Shown here in pieces: positions 17,288-26,307 of a DNA stretch of 64,000 nt. The DNA is from Duganella flavida (GTDB lineage Bacteria; Pseudomonadota; Gammaproteobacteria; Burkholderiales; Burkholderiaceae_D). The position numbers and the translations under genes are program-made. Below the pieces are notes generated by a model. The model made no database searches. It was not told where the DNA came from and was given only the letters and a program-made list of their open reading frames with translations. The DNA is taken from positions 124,001 to 188,000 of the forward strand of contig NZ_WWCN01000004.1 in the NCBI RefSeq assembly GCF_009857445.1, read 5' to 3'. Numbering within the stretch: position 1 is the stretch's first letter; every line of letters begins with the position of its first letter.

Positions 17288-17317
17288 TCATAGGAGAAAA
17301 AGAAATGTTTCCTATGA
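17288..17317. promoter_or_regulatory. TCATAGGA inverted repeat between CDF gene and tRNA promoter
   Basis: TCATAGGA-N14-TCCTATGA is a perfect 8-bp inverted repeat 66-95 bp upstream of the CDF start and just left of the tRNA promoter. It may be the operator of a metal-responsive or other regulator. The function is inferred from symmetry only. Confidence 0.35.
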
Positions 17318-17323
17318 TGACCC

Positions 17324-17352
17324 TTGTTTTTCTTCGGATCGCTCTCTATAAT
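17324..17352 (+). promoter_or_regulatory. Sigma-70 promoter for the tRNA-Val pair
   Basis: TTGTTT (17324-17329), a 17-bp spacer and TATAAT (17347-17352). The predicted start near 17359 is 4 nt before the mature tRNA 5' end. Confidence 0.75.
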
Positions 17353-17362
17353 GCTGGTCTTC

Positions 17363-17439
17363 GGGCGGTTAGTTCAGCTGGTTAGAATACTTGGTCGACA
17401 TCCAAGGGGTCGGGGATTCGAATTCCTCACCGCCCACCA
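17363..17439 (+). tRNA. tRNA-Val (GAC), copy 1
   Basis: The 77-nt cloverleaf has acceptor GGGCGGT/ACCGCCC, discriminator A and an encoded CCA. The D arm is GTTC...GAAT, the anticodon stem CTTGG/CCAAG and the T arm GGGGA/TCCTC with TTCGAAT. The anticodon is GAC, which with A73 means valine. The anticodon loop reads TCGACAT, so position 33 is C rather than the near-universal U. The D arm closely resembles tRNA-Asp, but the anticodon and discriminator base indicate Val. Confidence 0.93.
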
Positions 17440-17487
17440 GAATACGTAGGTTAGCAGTAAATAAGCAGTAAAATAGAGAAGGTCAAC

Positions 17488-17564
17488 GGGCGGTTAGTTC
17501 AGCTGGTTAGAATACTTGGTCGACATCCAAGGGGTCGGGGATTCGAATTCCTCACCGCCCACCA
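17488..17564 (+). tRNA. tRNA-Val (GAC), copy 2
   Basis: This copy is identical over 77 nt to the copy at 17363-17439, including C33 and the encoded CCA, with a 48-bp spacer between them. The two are evidently transcribed together from the promoter at 17324. Confidence 0.93.
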
Positions 17565-17671
17565 GAACACATGTAAGAGCGAGAAAGGCAATCACGGTTA
17601 TGACACCGCGAACTACTACCAAGCTTTGGGAGTGACGCTAGTTAACGGGATTCTTTTGCTTGAAAAAAGAG

Positions 17672-17698
17672 AAAACGCGGCTAGCCCGCGTTTTTTTT
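17672..17698 (+). terminator. Intrinsic terminator between tRNAs and thrS
   Basis: AAAACGCGG (17672-17680) pairs with CCGCGTTTT (17686-17694) around a 5-nt loop and runs into eight U residues (17691-17698). It ends the tRNA transcript. The 107 bases before it hold nothing that I recognise. Confidence 0.88.
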
Positions 17699-17744
17699 CG
17701 TCCCAATTTTTAACACCCTTCTTTTTAGATCACCGGAGATCACA

Positions 17745-19652
17745 ATGATTTCAGTTCGCCTTCCTGATGGTTCCGCCCGCGAATTCGACGGCCCGGTCAC
17801 CGTGGCCCAAGTGGCGTCCAGCATTGCAACCAGCCTCGGCAAGGCCGCGCTGGCTGGTAAAGTCGATGGCAAAGTGGTGGATACCTCTTTCCTGATCGAG
17901 AAAAACGTCGATCTGGCTATCGTGACCGATAAAGACCCGGAAGGTCTGGACGTGATTCGTCACTCGACCGCCCACTTGCTGGCTTATGCCGTCAAGGAGT
18001 TGTTCCCTGATGCGCAAGTGACCATCGGTCCTGTGATCGACAACGGTTTCTACTATGACTTCTCGTACAAGCGTCCGTTCACGCCTGATGACTTGGTCGC
18101 CATCGAAAAAAAAATGGGCGAGCTGGCGAAAAAAGACGAGCCAGTCACCCGCAAAGTGCTGCCGCGCGATGAAGCTGTGGCGTACTTCAAATCGATCGGC
18201 GAAGCCTACAAGGCCGAGATCATCGCATCGATCCCTGCTGATCAAGACGTTTCGCTGTACAGCGAAGGCAGCTTCACCGACCTGTGCCGCGGCCCGCACG
18301 TGCCATCGACCGGCAAGCTGAAAGTGTTCAAGCTGATGAAGCTGGCCGGCGCTTACTGGCGCGGCGACAGCAAGAACGAAATGCTGCAACGCGTGTACGG
18401 CACCGCTTGGGCAAAAAAAGAAGATCAAGAACAGTATCTGTTCCAGCTGGAAGAAGCGGAAAAGCGCGACCACCGCAAGCTGGGCAAGCAGCTGGACTTC
18501 TTCCACTTCCAGGATGAAGCGCCGGGCCTGGTGTTCTGGCACCCGAAAGGCTGGACCATCTGGCAGCAAGTGGAGCAGTACATGCGCAACAAGTATCAGG
18601 TCAATGGCTACCAGGAAGTCAAAGCGCCACAGATTCTGGACGCCAGCCTGTGGGGTAAAACCGGCCACTGGGACAACTACCGCGAAAACATGTTCGTGAC
18701 CGAATCGGAAAACCGTTCGTACGCGCTGAAGCCGATGAACTGCCCGGGCCACGTGCAGATCTTCAACAGCAATATGCGTTCTTACCGCGACCTGCCGCTG
18801 CGCTACGGTGAGTTCGGCCAGTGCCACCGCAACGAACCGTCGGGCGCGCTGCACGGCATCATGCGCGTGCGCGGCTTTACCCAGGATGATGGTCACATCT
18901 TCTGTACCGAAGAACAGATCGAGCCGGAAGTGGTGTCCTTCCATACGCAAGCCATGGAAGTCTATAAGGATTTCCACTTCAATAATATCGACGTCAAGCT
19001 GGCGCTGCGCCCGGATAACCGCATCGGCACCGATGCGGTCTGGGATGAGGCCGAGGAGGCGCTGCGCTCCGGCCTGCGCGCCTGTGGTGTGACCTGGACC
19101 GAGCTGCCGGGTGAGGGCGCGTTCTACGGTCCGAAGATCGAGTACCACCTAAAGGATTCGCTGGGCCGTCCATGGCAGGTCGGCACCATGCAGGTTGACT
19201 TCTTCATGCCGGAGCGCCTGGGTGCCGAGTACGTGGCTGCGGACAATAGCCGCAAGGTGCCAGTCATGCTGCACCGTGCAATCGTTGGTTCGATGGAGCG
19301 CTTCATTGGCATCCTGATCGAAAACTATGCTGGCGCGCTGCCGGCATGGCTGGCGCCAGTGCAGGTATCGGTGCTGAACATTTCGGATGCGCAGGCTGAA
19401 TATGTGCAGCAAGTGGCTGAAAAGCTGCGCCGCTGCGGCTTCCGCGTACAAACCGATTTGCGCAACGAGAAAATAAACTATAAAATACGCGAACATTCCG
19501 TCCAAAAACTGCCTTACATCTTAGTTGTAGGTGACAAAGAGCGGGATGCCAACACCGTCGCCGTGCGGGCACGGGGCAATGTCGATTTGGGCGTCATGTC
19601 CATCGATGCCCTGATAGAGCGACTGCAACAAGACGTCGCCACCAAAGCCTAA
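17745..19652 (+). CDS. thrS: Threonine--tRNA ligase
   Basis: This 635-residue class II synthetase has an N-terminal TGS domain (residues 1-61) and an editing domain with [19 protein letters not shown] near 69. Class II motif 1 lies near residue 280 and the zinc-binding MNCPGH is near 331. Motif 2 contains [15 protein letters not shown] and motif 3 contains [12 protein letters not shown]. The C-terminal anticodon-binding domain is about residues 535-635. GGAGATCACA lies directly before the ATG. It begins the thrS-infC-rpmI-rplT-pheST-ihfA translation block. No T-box is visible, as expected for Proteobacteria. Confidence 0.98.
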   Translation: MISVRLPDGSAREFDGPVTVAQVASSIATSLGKAALAGKVDGKVVDTSFLIEKNVDLAIVTDKDPEGLDVIRHSTAHLLAYAVKELFPDAQVTIGPVIDNGFYYDFSYKRPFTPDDLVAIEKKMGELAKKDEPVTRKVLPRDEAVAYFKSIGEAYKAEIIASIPADQDVSLYSEGSFTDLCRGPHVPSTGKLKVFKLMKLAGAYWRGDSKNEMLQRVYGTAWAKKEDQEQYLFQLEEAEKRDHRKLGKQLDFFHFQDEAPGLVFWHPKGWTIWQQVEQYMRNKYQVNGYQEVKAPQILDASLWGKTGHWDNYRENMFVTESENRSYALKPMNCPGHVQIFNSNMRSYRDLPLRYGEFGQCHRNEPSGALHGIMRVRGFTQDDGHIFCTEEQIEPEVVSFHTQAMEVYKDFHFNNIDVKLALRPDNRIGTDAVWDEAEEALRSGLRACGVTWTELPGEGAFYGPKIEYHLKDSLGRPWQVGTMQVDFFMPERLGAEYVAADNSRKVPVMLHRAIVGSMERFIGILIENYAGALPAWLAPVQVSVLNISDAQAEYVQQVAEKLRRCGFRVQTDLRNEKINYKIREHSVQKLPYILVVGDKERDANTVAVRARGNVDLGVMSIDALIERLQQDVATKA

Positions 19653-19690
19653 GCGCACTGGCAATTCATTAGATTTTAAAAGGAATCACC

Positions 19691-20212
19691 ATAGCTACTG
19701 ACAAGTCGCATCGCATCAATGGCGAAATCACTGCCCCTGAAATGCGTTTAAGTGGGGTCGATAACGAGCCTCTCGGTATCGTGAGTTTGGCCGAAGCCTT
19801 CCGCCTGGCGGAAGCGGCAGACGTCGACCTGGTCGAGATCGCGCCTACCGCGGTCCCACCGGTCTGCCGTCTGATGGACTACGGCAAATTCAAGTATTCG
19901 GAGCAGAAAAAGGCTCACGAAGCGAAATTGAAGCAGAAAATCATCGCCGTGAAGGAAGTCAAATTCCGTCCGGGCACCGATGATGGCGACTACAATATCA
20001 AGCTGCGTAACCTGATCAAGTTCCTGGAAGAGGGTGATAAGACCAAAATCACCCTGCGCTTCCGTGGCCGCGAGATGGCGCACCAAGATATTGGTTTCCG
20101 CATGCTGGAACGCCTGAAAGCCGACCTGGAGCCGCATGGCCAGGTTGAGCAATTCCCGAAAATGGAAGGCCGCCAGATGATTATGGTGCTGGCGCCGAAG
20201 AAGAAAAAGTGA
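19691..20212 (+). CDS. infC: Translation initiation factor IF-3 (AUA start)
   Basis: IF-3 (173 residues) binds the 30S subunit and proofreads start codon and initiator tRNA. The family N-terminus [19 protein letters not shown] is encoded upstream of the first ATG (19742). The only start in place is ATA at 19691, preceded by AAGGA at 8-nt spacing. Non-AUG starts are a hallmark of infC: IF-3 rejects them and so represses its own synthesis. The body shows [32 protein letters not shown] and the C-terminal domain with [17 protein letters not shown] and [10 protein letters not shown]. It follows thrS by 38 bp. Confidence 0.95.
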   Translation: MATDKSHRINGEITAPEMRLSGVDNEPLGIVSLAEAFRLAEAADVDLVEIAPTAVPPVCRLMDYGKFKYSEQKKAHEAKLKQKIIAVKEVKFRPGTDDGDYNIKLRNLIKFLEEGDKTKITLRFRGREMAHQDIGFRMLERLKADLEPHGQVEQFPKMEGRQMIMVLAPKKKK

Positions 20213-20221
20213 CCGCAGGTC

Positions 20222-20241
20222 ATCCCCGCGCAGGCGGGGAT
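20222..20241. repeat. REP-like palindrome after infC
   Basis: ATCCCCGC-GCAG-GCGGGGAT is a perfect 8-bp-arm palindrome 10 bp past the infC stop. The same CCCCGC...GCGGGG core occurs at 53826-53845 and 53880-53897, which identifies a dispersed repetitive extragenic palindrome. Confidence 0.7.
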
Positions 20242-20243
20242 CC

Positions 20244-20277
20244 AAAAAAAGGACACGTTTGTGTCCTTTTTTCTTTT
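20244..20277 (+). terminator. Hairpin with U-rich tail between infC and rpmI
   Basis: AAAAAAAGGACAC pairs with GTGTCC plus a run of T around GTTT, and more T-rich sequence follows to about 20279. It could end or attenuate transcription from thrS-infC before the ribosomal protein genes, which have their own -10 element just downstream. Confidence 0.6.
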
Positions 20278-20421
20278 TTCTAGGCTATAATGTTCGGCGG
20301 TAGTAAATGTAGTGGACTCGCATCCGCTGCACAAACAAGTGAGAGCAGGCATCTAAGAGCGACGTAGTGTTGCCACCTGTAATCCTGTTTAATAGGAGCT
20401 GTCCGAGAGGGCAGAATATCT
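20262..20421 (+). promoter_or_regulatory. Promoter and leader of rpmI-rplT
   Basis: A perfect TATAAT lies at 20286-20291, with a weak -35 (TGTCCT, 20262-20267, 18-bp spacing). About 125 nt of non-coding leader follow, up to the rpmI ATG at 20422. Leaders at this position commonly bind ribosomal protein L20 for feedback control. I cannot prove the L20-binding fold by eye. Confidence 0.5.
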
Positions 20422-20619
20422 ATGCCAAAAATGAAAACCAAGAGCTCTGCGAAAAAACGTTTTCGCGTGCGTCCAGGTGGTACCGTTAAATCGGGTATGG
20501 CTTTCAAACGCCACATCCTGACCAAGAAGACGACTAAGAACAAGCGTCAACTGCGCGGCACCCGTAACATCAATGCGTCCGACGTCCAGCGCGTCTACGC
20601 TATGATGCCATCCGCTTAA
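20422..20619 (+). CDS. rpmI: 50S ribosomal protein L35
   Basis: This 65-residue basic ribosomal protein begins [16 protein letters not shown] and contains [18 protein letters not shown], as in all L35 proteins. Length is exactly typical. It lies 25 bp upstream of rplT and is transcribed with it, probably under L20 feedback through the preceding leader. Confidence 0.97.
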   Translation: MPKMKTKSSAKKRFRVRPGGTVKSGMAFKRHILTKKTTKNKRQLRGTRNINASDVQRVYAMMPSA

Positions 20620-20644
20620 TCTCACACTCATCTAAGGAGCTAAT

Positions 20645-21004
20645 ATGCCTCGAGTAAAACGTGGGGTTACTGCGCGTGCCCGTCATAAAAAAGTACTGAA
20701 TCTTGCCAAAGGCTACCGCGGTCGTCGTAGCAAGGTATACCGTATTGCCAAGCAAGCAGTGATGCGCGCTGGCCAGTACGCATACCGTGACCGTCGTAAC
20801 AAGAAGCGCGTCTTCCGCCGCCTGTGGATCGCTCGTATTAACGCTGCTTCCCGTGAGCACGGCGTTACCTACAGTGTATTCATGAACGGTCTGAAGAAAG
20901 CTGCTATCGAACTGGACCGTAAAGTTCTGGCCGATATGGCTGTTATGGACAAGCCAGCCTTCGCTGCGATTGTCAACGTCGTTAAAGCTAAAATCGCTGC
21001 TTAA
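20645..21004 (+). CDS. rplT: 50S ribosomal protein L20
   Basis: This 119-residue rRNA-binding assembly protein begins [18 protein letters not shown] and has [38 protein letters not shown] and the C-terminal globular domain with [17 protein letters not shown] lies 6 nt before the ATG. In other bacteria L20 represses its own operon by binding the rpmI leader. Confidence 0.98.
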   Translation: MPRVKRGVTARARHKKVLNLAKGYRGRRSKVYRIAKQAVMRAGQYAYRDRRNKKRVFRRLWIARINAASREHGVTYSVFMNGLKKAAIELDRKVLADMAVMDKPAFAAIVNVVKAKIAA

Positions 21005-21030
21005 TTTTTAAGCGCGGATTTACGCAAAAG

Positions 21031-21065
21031 AACGGGGCAAGGGTCAAACCTGTGCCCCGTTTTTT
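21031..21065 (+). terminator. Terminator-like hairpin between rplT and pheS
   Basis: AACGGGGCA (21031-21039) pairs with TGCCCCGTT (21053-21061) around a 13-nt loop, followed by four more U (21062-21065). It lies in the rplT-pheS gap, where enteric bacteria have the pheST attenuator. No Phe-rich leader peptide is visible, so it is best read as a plain or partial terminator. Confidence 0.75.
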
Positions 21066-21087
21066 GATTCAAGGATAAGAAAAACGC

Positions 21088-22107
21088 ATGGACTCCCTGG
21101 AACAACTCGTCGCTTCAGCAGTGCAGGATTTCGACGCGGCCAAAGACGACGCCGCCGCACTGGAAAATGCCAAAGCCAAATACCTGGGCAAAACTGGCCA
21201 GATTACCGAATTGATGAAGGGCTTGGGCAAGCTCGACCCGGACGCCAAGAAGGCGCAGGGCGCGCTGATCAACGCCGCCAAGCAGCAGATCGAAGCCGCG
21301 CTGACCGCGCGCCGTGATGCACTGGCCGAGGCGCAGCTGCAAGCCCGTTTGAATGCCGAGGCAATTGACGTCTCGCTGCCTGGCCGCGGCCGCGCCGGCG
21401 GTGGCATTCACCCGGTGATGCGTACCTGGGAACGTGTGGAAGAAATCTTCCGCTCGATCGGTTTCGACGTGGCCGACGGCCCGGAAATCGAAAATGACTG
21501 GACCAACTTTACCGCGCTGAACAGCCCGGAAAACCATCCTGCGCGTTCGATGCAGGACACCTTCTACATCGAAGGCAACGACACCCAGGGCAAGCCGCTG
21601 CTGCTGCGCACCCACACCTCGCCGATGCAGGTGCGTTATGCGCGCAACAATAAACCGCCGATCAAGGTGATCGCGCCGGGCCGCACCTACCGCGTCGACA
21701 GCGACGCCACCCACTCGCCGATGTTCCACCAAGTGGAAGGCCTGTGGATCGCCGAGAACATCAGCTTTGCTGACCTCAAGGGCGTGTACCTGAACTTCGT
21801 CAAGGCCTTCTTCGAGACCGACGATTTGCAAGTGCGCTTCCGTCCGTCGTACTTCCCGTTCACCGAACCGTCGGCCGAGATCGACATCGCGTTTGGTAGC
21901 GGTCCGCTGAAAGGCCGCTGGCTGGAAGTCTCCGGCTCGGGCCAGGTGCACCCGTCGGTGGTGCGCAATTTCGGCCTGGATCCGGAGAAGTATATTGGTT
22001 TCGCGTTCGGCTCCGGCCTTGAGCGTCTGACCATGCTGCGCTACGGGATCAACGACTTGCGCCTGTTCTACGAAGGCGACCTGCGTTTCCTGAAGCAGTT
22101 CAACTAA
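21088..22107 (+). CDS. pheS: Phenylalanine--tRNA ligase alpha subunit
   Basis: This 339-residue catalytic subunit of the (alpha-beta)2 enzyme has an N-terminal coiled coil (residues 1-90). The class II core follows, with [46 protein letters not shown] and the motif 3 region [18 protein letters not shown]. Its length equals that of typical bacterial PheS. It is 33 bp upstream of pheT in the same operon. Confidence 0.98.
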   Translation: MDSLEQLVASAVQDFDAAKDDAAALENAKAKYLGKTGQITELMKGLGKLDPDAKKAQGALINAAKQQIEAALTARRDALAEAQLQARLNAEAIDVSLPGRGRAGGGIHPVMRTWERVEEIFRSIGFDVADGPEIENDWTNFTALNSPENHPARSMQDTFYIEGNDTQGKPLLLRTHTSPMQVRYARNNKPPIKVIAPGRTYRVDSDATHSPMFHQVEGLWIAENISFADLKGVYLNFVKAFFETDDLQVRFRPSYFPFTEPSAEIDIAFGSGPLKGRWLEVSGSGQVHPSVVRNFGLDPEKYIGFAFGSGLERLTMLRYGINDLRLFYEGDLRFLKQFN

Positions 22108-22140
22108 TACGGACACGATAAAAAGAAAGCTCGAACGAAT

Positions 22141-24567
22141 ATGCAATTCTCCGAAAACTGGCTCCGTACCATGGTCGATCCGAAGATGACTTCGGACGAA
22201 CTGGCCCATCTGTTGACGATGTCCGGCCTGGAAGTGGAAGAAGTAGAAGCGGTCGCGCCGCCGTTCTCCAACGTGGTCGTTGGCCACGTGCGCGACATGG
22301 CCAAGCACCCGAATGCTGACCGCCTGAACGTCTGCCAGGTCGACGTCGGCACCGGCACCTTGCTGAACATCGTCTGCGGCGCGCCGAACGTGCGCCCGGG
22401 CCTGAAAGTGGTATGCGCCATGGCTGGCGCCGTGCTGCCACCGGGCGCCGATGGCAAGCCGTTTGAAATCAAGGTAGGCCAGCTGCGCGGCGTTGAGTCG
22501 CAAGGCATGCTGTGCTCGGCCAAGGAACTGAAATTGTCGGAAGAGGGCAGCGGCCTGCTGGAACTGCCGGACGACGCACCAGTCGGCCAGAACTTCCGCG
22601 ATTACTACGCACTGAACGACCTGAAATTCACCATCAAGCTGACGCCGAACAAGGCGGACTGCCTGTCGGTGCTGGGCGTGGCGCGTGAAGTATCGGCCCT
22701 GACCGGTGTGGCGCTGACTGCGCCATCGTTCCGCGCAGCGACCGTCAACAGCGCGGAAAAACTGCCGGTGAAAATTTCGGCGCCGGACCTGTGCGGCCGT
22801 TTCTCGGGCCGCGTGATCCGCAACCTGAACGCCAAAGCCGTCACCCCGGACTGGATGAAGCAGCGCCTTGAGCGCAGCGGCCAGCGTTCGGTATCGGCGC
22901 TGGTGGACATCTCCAACTACGTGATGCTGGAACTGGGCCGTCCGACCCACGTGTTCGACCTGGCCAAGATCCACGGCGGCCTCGATGTGCGCTGGGGCCG
23001 CAAGGGCGAATCGCTCAAGCTGCTGAACGGTAACACCATCGAGATCGATGAGTGGGTCGGTGTGATCGCCGACGAGAAAGAAATCGAATCGCTGGCCGGC
23101 ATCATGGGCGGCGACGCCACCGCCGTGTCGCTGGAGACCGAATCGATTTATCTGGAAGCTGCTTTCTGGTGGCCGAACGCGATCCAGGGCCGCGCCCGCA
23201 AGTACAATTTCTCGACCGACGCAGCGCACCGCTTCGAACGTGGCGTGGACTATGCCACCACGGTTGAGCACATCGAGCGCATCACCTCGCTGCTGATCGA
23301 AATCTGCGGCACCACCACCACCCAGGTGGGCCCGGTGGACGACCAGATCGTCAACGTGCCAAAACGTGAGCCAGTGCAAATGCGCACCGCGCGCGCGCAG
23401 AAGGTCATCGGCGTGGCGCTGGACGACAAAGTCATCGCTGACATCTTCACCCGCCTGGCGCTGCCGTTCTCGCTGACGGATGGCGTGTTCTCGGTGACCG
23501 CTCCATCGTACCGCTTCGACATCGAAATCGAAGAAGACCTGATCGAGGAAGTGGCGCGTGTCTACGGCTTCGAGAACATCCCGACCGTGGCGCCGGTAGC
23601 AGCCAACACCATGATCATCGCGCCGGAAAACACCCGCTCGCTGTTCGCGGTGCGCCACCAACTGGCCGACCTCGGTTACCAGGAAGTGGTCAACATGAGC
23701 TTCGTGGAAGCCGCGTGGGAGCAGGACTTCGGCGGCAACGCCAACCCGATCAAGCTGCAAAACCCGATCGCCAGCCAGCTGAGCGTGATGCGTTCGAGCC
23801 TGGTCGGCAGCCTGGTTGCCAACGTGCGCTACAACCTGAACCGCAAAACCAACCGCGTGCGCGCGTTTGAAATCGGCGCCATCTACCAGCGCGACGACAG
23901 CGTGGCCGACGGTCCGCTGACTGTGGCTGGCTATCACCAGCCGAAACGCGTGGCCGGTATCGCTTATGGTCCGGTGGCGGACGAGCAGTGGGGCCAGGAC
24001 ACCCGCGCCGTCGACTTCTTCGACGTCAAGGCCGACCTGGAGCACCTGTTCGCCCCAGTACAGCTGCGTTTCGTGAAAGCGGAACACCCGGCGCTGCACC
24101 CGGGACGCTCGGCCCACGTGCTGCTGGACGGTAAAGTCATCGGCTTCATCGGTGAGCTGCACCCGCGCTGGCTGCAGAAATACGAGCTGCCAAACGCCCC
24201 GGTGGTGTTTGAAGTCGAGGCGATTGCCTTGCAGCAACGACCTGTGCCAAAATATGATGAGATTTCCAAGTTCCCGGGCGCCACCCGTGACCTGGCAGTC
24301 GTCGTCAAGCAAGATGTGCCGGCGCAGACGCTGCTGGACGCGTTTGATGCCGCTGTGCAAGCAATTCCGCAAGGAAAAATTGTGCAAGCCATTGTTTTGT
24401 TTGATGAATATCGTGGTAAAGGTTTAGAGGCAGACGAAAAATCGCTTGCTTTCCGCTTTAGCTTGCAAGATACTCAAAACACGCTGCAAGACGATGTGGT
24501 GGAGGCCGTGATGGCTGCCGCCGGTGACGCCGTCAAGCAAAATCACGGCGCGCGCCTGCGTACCTAA
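22141..24567 (+). CDS. pheT: Phenylalanine--tRNA ligase beta subunit
   Basis: The 808-residue beta subunit has an N-terminal [20 protein letters not shown], a tRNA-binding EMAP-like domain (about 40-150, [20 protein letters not shown]), and B3/B4 editing domains. A B5 DNA-binding-like domain (about 400-475) and an inactive class II core follow, and a C-terminal ferredoxin-fold anticodon-binding domain ([15 protein letters not shown], about 705-800) completes it. Length is typical. A terminator hairpin follows at 24593. Confidence 0.98.
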   Translation: MQFSENWLRTMVDPKMTSDELAHLLTMSGLEVEEVEAVAPPFSNVVVGHVRDMAKHPNADRLNVCQVDVGTGTLLNIVCGAPNVRPGLKVVCAMAGAVLPPGADGKPFEIKVGQLRGVESQGMLCSAKELKLSEEGSGLLELPDDAPVGQNFRDYYALNDLKFTIKLTPNKADCLSVLGVAREVSALTGVALTAPSFRAATVNSAEKLPVKISAPDLCGRFSGRVIRNLNAKAVTPDWMKQRLERSGQRSVSALVDISNYVMLELGRPTHVFDLAKIHGGLDVRWGRKGESLKLLNGNTIEIDEWVGVIADEKEIESLAGIMGGDATAVSLETESIYLEAAFWWPNAIQGRARKYNFSTDAAHRFERGVDYATTVEHIERITSLLIEICGTTTTQVGPVDDQIVNVPKREPVQMRTARAQKVIGVALDDKVIADIFTRLALPFSLTDGVFSVTAPSYRFDIEIEEDLIEEVARVYGFENIPTVAPVAANTMIIAPENTRSLFAVRHQLADLGYQEVVNMSFVEAAWEQDFGGNANPIKLQNPIASQLSVMRSSLVGSLVANVRYNLNRKTNRVRAFEIGAIYQRDDSVADGPLTVAGYHQPKRVAGIAYGPVADEQWGQDTRAVDFFDVKADLEHLFAPVQLRFVKAEHPALHPGRSAHVLLDGKVIGFIGELHPRWLQKYELPNAPVVFEVEAIALQQRPVPKYDEISKFPGATRDLAVVVKQDVPAQTLLDAFDAAVQAIPQGKIVQAIVLFDEYRGKGLEADEKSLAFRFSLQDTQNTLQDDVVEAVMAAAGDAVKQNHGARLRT

Positions 24568-24592
24568 AGCGTTTATTTTTTGACCATTCGGG

Positions 24593-24612
24593 AGTCCGGC
24601 TTGTGCCGGACT
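24593..24612 (+). terminator. Hairpin between pheT and ihfA
   Basis: AGTCCGGC-TTGT-GCCGGACT is an 8-bp stem with a tetraloop, followed by a loose U tract (TGTTCATTTTT). It overlaps a possible GTG at 24603, which makes that GTG an unlikely start for ihfA. It probably reduces read-through from pheT. Confidence 0.65.
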
Positions 24613-24710
24613 TGTTCATTTTTACTATAAGGCAGGGCTGGAAAATTAATAATAACGACGTTGATTCCGCCGTACTCCAATCCGCATTGGCTGCCGATTT
24701 GCACCGGGCC

Positions 24711-25061
24711 ATGCAGGTTGCCAAGGTGCGCCAGGATGCGGAAAAAGATTTGCCTACGCTGACCAAGGCGGAGCTGGCCGAACTGTTGTTCGAGCAAGTC
24801 GGCCTGAACAAGCGTGAGGCCAAGGACATGGTAGAGACTTTCTTTGACGAGATCCGCAACGCGCTTGAGCGCGGCGAGGCCGTCAAGCTGTCCGGTTTCG
24901 GTAACTTCCAGCTGCGCGACAAGCCGCAGCGGCCGGGCCGCAATCCGAAGACCGGCGAGGAAATCCCGATCACGGCGCGCCGCGTCGTGACTTTCCACGC
25001 CAGCCAGAAACTCAAGGGCATGGTCGAAGAGAGCAACCCATCGATGGCGCGCGCCGCCTGA
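24711..25061 (+). CDS. ihfA: Integration host factor subunit alpha
   Basis: IHF-alpha pairs with IHF-beta to bend DNA sharply at promoters and recombination sites. The protein core is [29 protein letters not shown], then the beta-arm [14 protein letters not shown] and TARRVVTF. The core matches E. coli IhfA closely. I give the start as ATG 24711 (116 residues), but coding-like sequence continues upstream ([17 protein letters not shown]). The true start may be a non-ATG codon such as ATT 24645, which has AGGG 7 nt upstream. It is followed 17 bp later by the merR gene in the usual pheT-ihfA-merR order. Confidence 0.92.
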   Translation: MQVAKVRQDAEKDLPTLTKAELAELLFEQVGLNKREAKDMVETFFDEIRNALERGEAVKLSGFGNFQLRDKPQRPGRNPKTGEEIPITARRVVTFHASQKLKGMVEESNPSMARAA

Positions 25062-25078
25062 ACGGGAGTTAAGCTGCA

Positions 25079-25483
25079 ATGAACGATCGTCTCGCCAAGT
25101 CCGAACTGGTCGTCCTGCCGCCGATTCCAGCCAAGCGCTATTTCACGATCGGTGAAGTAAGCGAGCTGTGCGGCGTGAAGCCGCACGTGCTGCGCTACTG
25201 GGAGCAGGAATTCACCCAGCTCAAGCCGGTCAAGCGCCGCGGCAACCGCCGCTATTATCAGCACCACGAAGTGCTGCTGATCCGCCGCATCCGCGAGCTG
25301 TTATACGAACAGGGCTTCACCATCAGCGGCGCCCGCAATAAACTGGACAACCGTGGCTACGACAGCGGCGCCGAGATGGACGCTGCCGTCCATGGCGCGC
25401 CGCCGGAGATGCCGCCGCCGCTGGACCGGGAGCATATACGCAGTGAGCTGCTGTCCATCCTGGCGCTGCTGAAAGTCGACTGA
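25079..25483 (+). CDS. MerR family transcriptional regulator
   Basis: This 134-residue regulator has an N-terminal MerR winged helix-turn-helix (KRYFTIGEVSELCGVKPHVLRYWEQEF, about residues 19-46) and wing residues RRGNRRYYQHHEV. The C-terminal part is short, without the Cys residues used by metal-sensing MerR proteins, so the effector is unknown. It always tends to follow ihfA in this group. GGGAG precedes the ATG by 10 nt. Confidence 0.92.
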   Translation: MNDRLAKSELVVLPPIPAKRYFTIGEVSELCGVKPHVLRYWEQEFTQLKPVKRRGNRRYYQHHEVLLIRRIRELLYEQGFTISGARNKLDNRGYDSGAEMDAAVHGAPPEMPPPLDREHIRSELLSILALLKVD

Positions 25484-25523
25484 AACGCCATGCGCACTGC
25501 TGGCGTAAGGAGCGGCTGGCGAT

Positions 25524-25551
25524 TTGATTGCTGCTATACTTTCAATATTAT
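25524..25551 (+). promoter_or_regulatory. Promoter of the NarL-type response regulator
   Basis: TTGATT (25524-25529), a 16-bp spacer and TATTAT (25546-25551), 43-70 bp before the ATG at 25594. It separates this gene from the upstream ihfA-merR transcript. Confidence 0.6.
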
Positions 25552-25593
25552 TCGATTATTAGCGGCGGAGCCTGGGCACGACGAGAGGAAACA

Positions 25594-26226
25594 ATGATAC
25601 GCGTTGCCATTTGTGACGATCACCAAATTGTAAGAGCAGGCTTTAAACAGATTTTTTCATCCTCGGACGATTTCGAGGTGGTGGCGGAAGCCGGTACCGG
25701 CCGCGAAGCGCTGGACATCGCCCGCCGTGAAATTTGCGATGTGCTGTTGCTCGATATCGCTATGCCGGATCAAAGCGGGATCGATACCTTGCGCACCATC
25801 CGCCAGGGCCAGCCCGACCTGCCGGTGCTGATCCTGTCTGGCTATCCGGCGCAGCAGTATGCGCTCAACCTGTTCAAGATGGGCGCCAACGGCTACCTGA
25901 ACAAGGAGTGCGAGGCCGACGAACTGATTACCGCCGTGCGCACCGTGTTCCAAGGCCGCCGCTATGTCAGCTCCACCGTGGGCGAACTGCTGGCGCAGAC
26001 TTTTGACCGCGATCCCAACACGGCCTTGCACACGGAATTGTCGGACCGCGAGTTCCAGGTGTTCCTGCGCCTGGCGCGCGGCGCCACCGTGTCGGACATT
26101 GGTGTGGCGCTGTCGCTCAGCATTAAAACCGTGAGCACGTACCGTACCCGCATCATGGAAAAGATGGGCATGCAGTCCAACTCGGACCTGACTTACTACG
26201 CCATGAAGAATAATCTGCTGGATTAG
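25594..26226 (+). CDS. NarL/FixJ-type response regulator
   Basis: This 210-residue two-component regulator has an N-terminal receiver domain with the acidic pair DD at 8-9, phospho-acceptor Asp54 (VLLLDIAMPD) and conserved Lys (YLNKECEADEL). The C-terminal LuxR helix-turn-helix is LSDREFQVFLRLARG...SIKTVSTYRTRIMEKM. The start at 25594 is preceded by GAGAGGAA at proper spacing, and the frame from 25528 adds an unrelated segment. It precedes the histidine kinase at 26308 and is its probable partner. Targets are unknown. Confidence 0.92.
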   Translation: MIRVAICDDHQIVRAGFKQIFSSSDDFEVVAEAGTGREALDIARREICDVLLLDIAMPDQSGIDTLRTIRQGQPDLPVLILSGYPAQQYALNLFKMGANGYLNKECEADELITAVRTVFQGRRYVSSTVGELLAQTFDRDPNTALHTELSDREFQVFLRLARGATVSDIGVALSLSIKTVSTYRTRIMEKMGMQSNSDLTYYAMKNNLLD

Positions 26227-26273
26227 CGCGCACTGTTGGGGTGCGCACAGACGCACTGAATTTTCTTCCAGTC

Positions 26274-26279
26274 TATAAT
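26274..26279 (+). promoter_or_regulatory. -10 element before the CHASE3-type kinase
   Basis: An exact TATAAT lies 29-34 bp upstream of ATG 26308. The -35 region is poor, which suggests either a weak or an activated promoter for the kinase, separate from that of the regulator. Confidence 0.45.
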
Positions 26280-26307
26280 TTGCATCTCTACACTGGGAAG
26301 GAAATGG

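Noticed and set aside
17363..17439. Reading the tRNA as Asp (GTC) or Ser (CGA)
   Set aside because: Shifting the loop to give U33 breaks the anticodon stem, and A73 disagrees with Asp. The CTTGG/CCAAG stem fixes the anticodon as GAC.
17565..17744. T-box or tRNA-sensing leader for thrS
   Set aside because: No T-box sequence or specifier loop is visible. The hairpin is a simple terminator with a long T run, and T-boxes are not expected in this group.
17751..19148. Minus-strand frame of about 465 codons over thrS
   Set aside because: thrS is certain, and the mirror frame shows no family features.
21115..24387. Long open frame of about 1090 codons on the minus strand across pheS and pheT
   Set aside because: It is a GC-driven mirror frame of two certain genes, His/Gln/Val-rich without any domain.
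24603..24644. GTG 24603 as the start of ihfA
   Set aside because: It lies in the loop and right arm of the pheT terminator hairpin, and the encoded residues do not resemble IHF.
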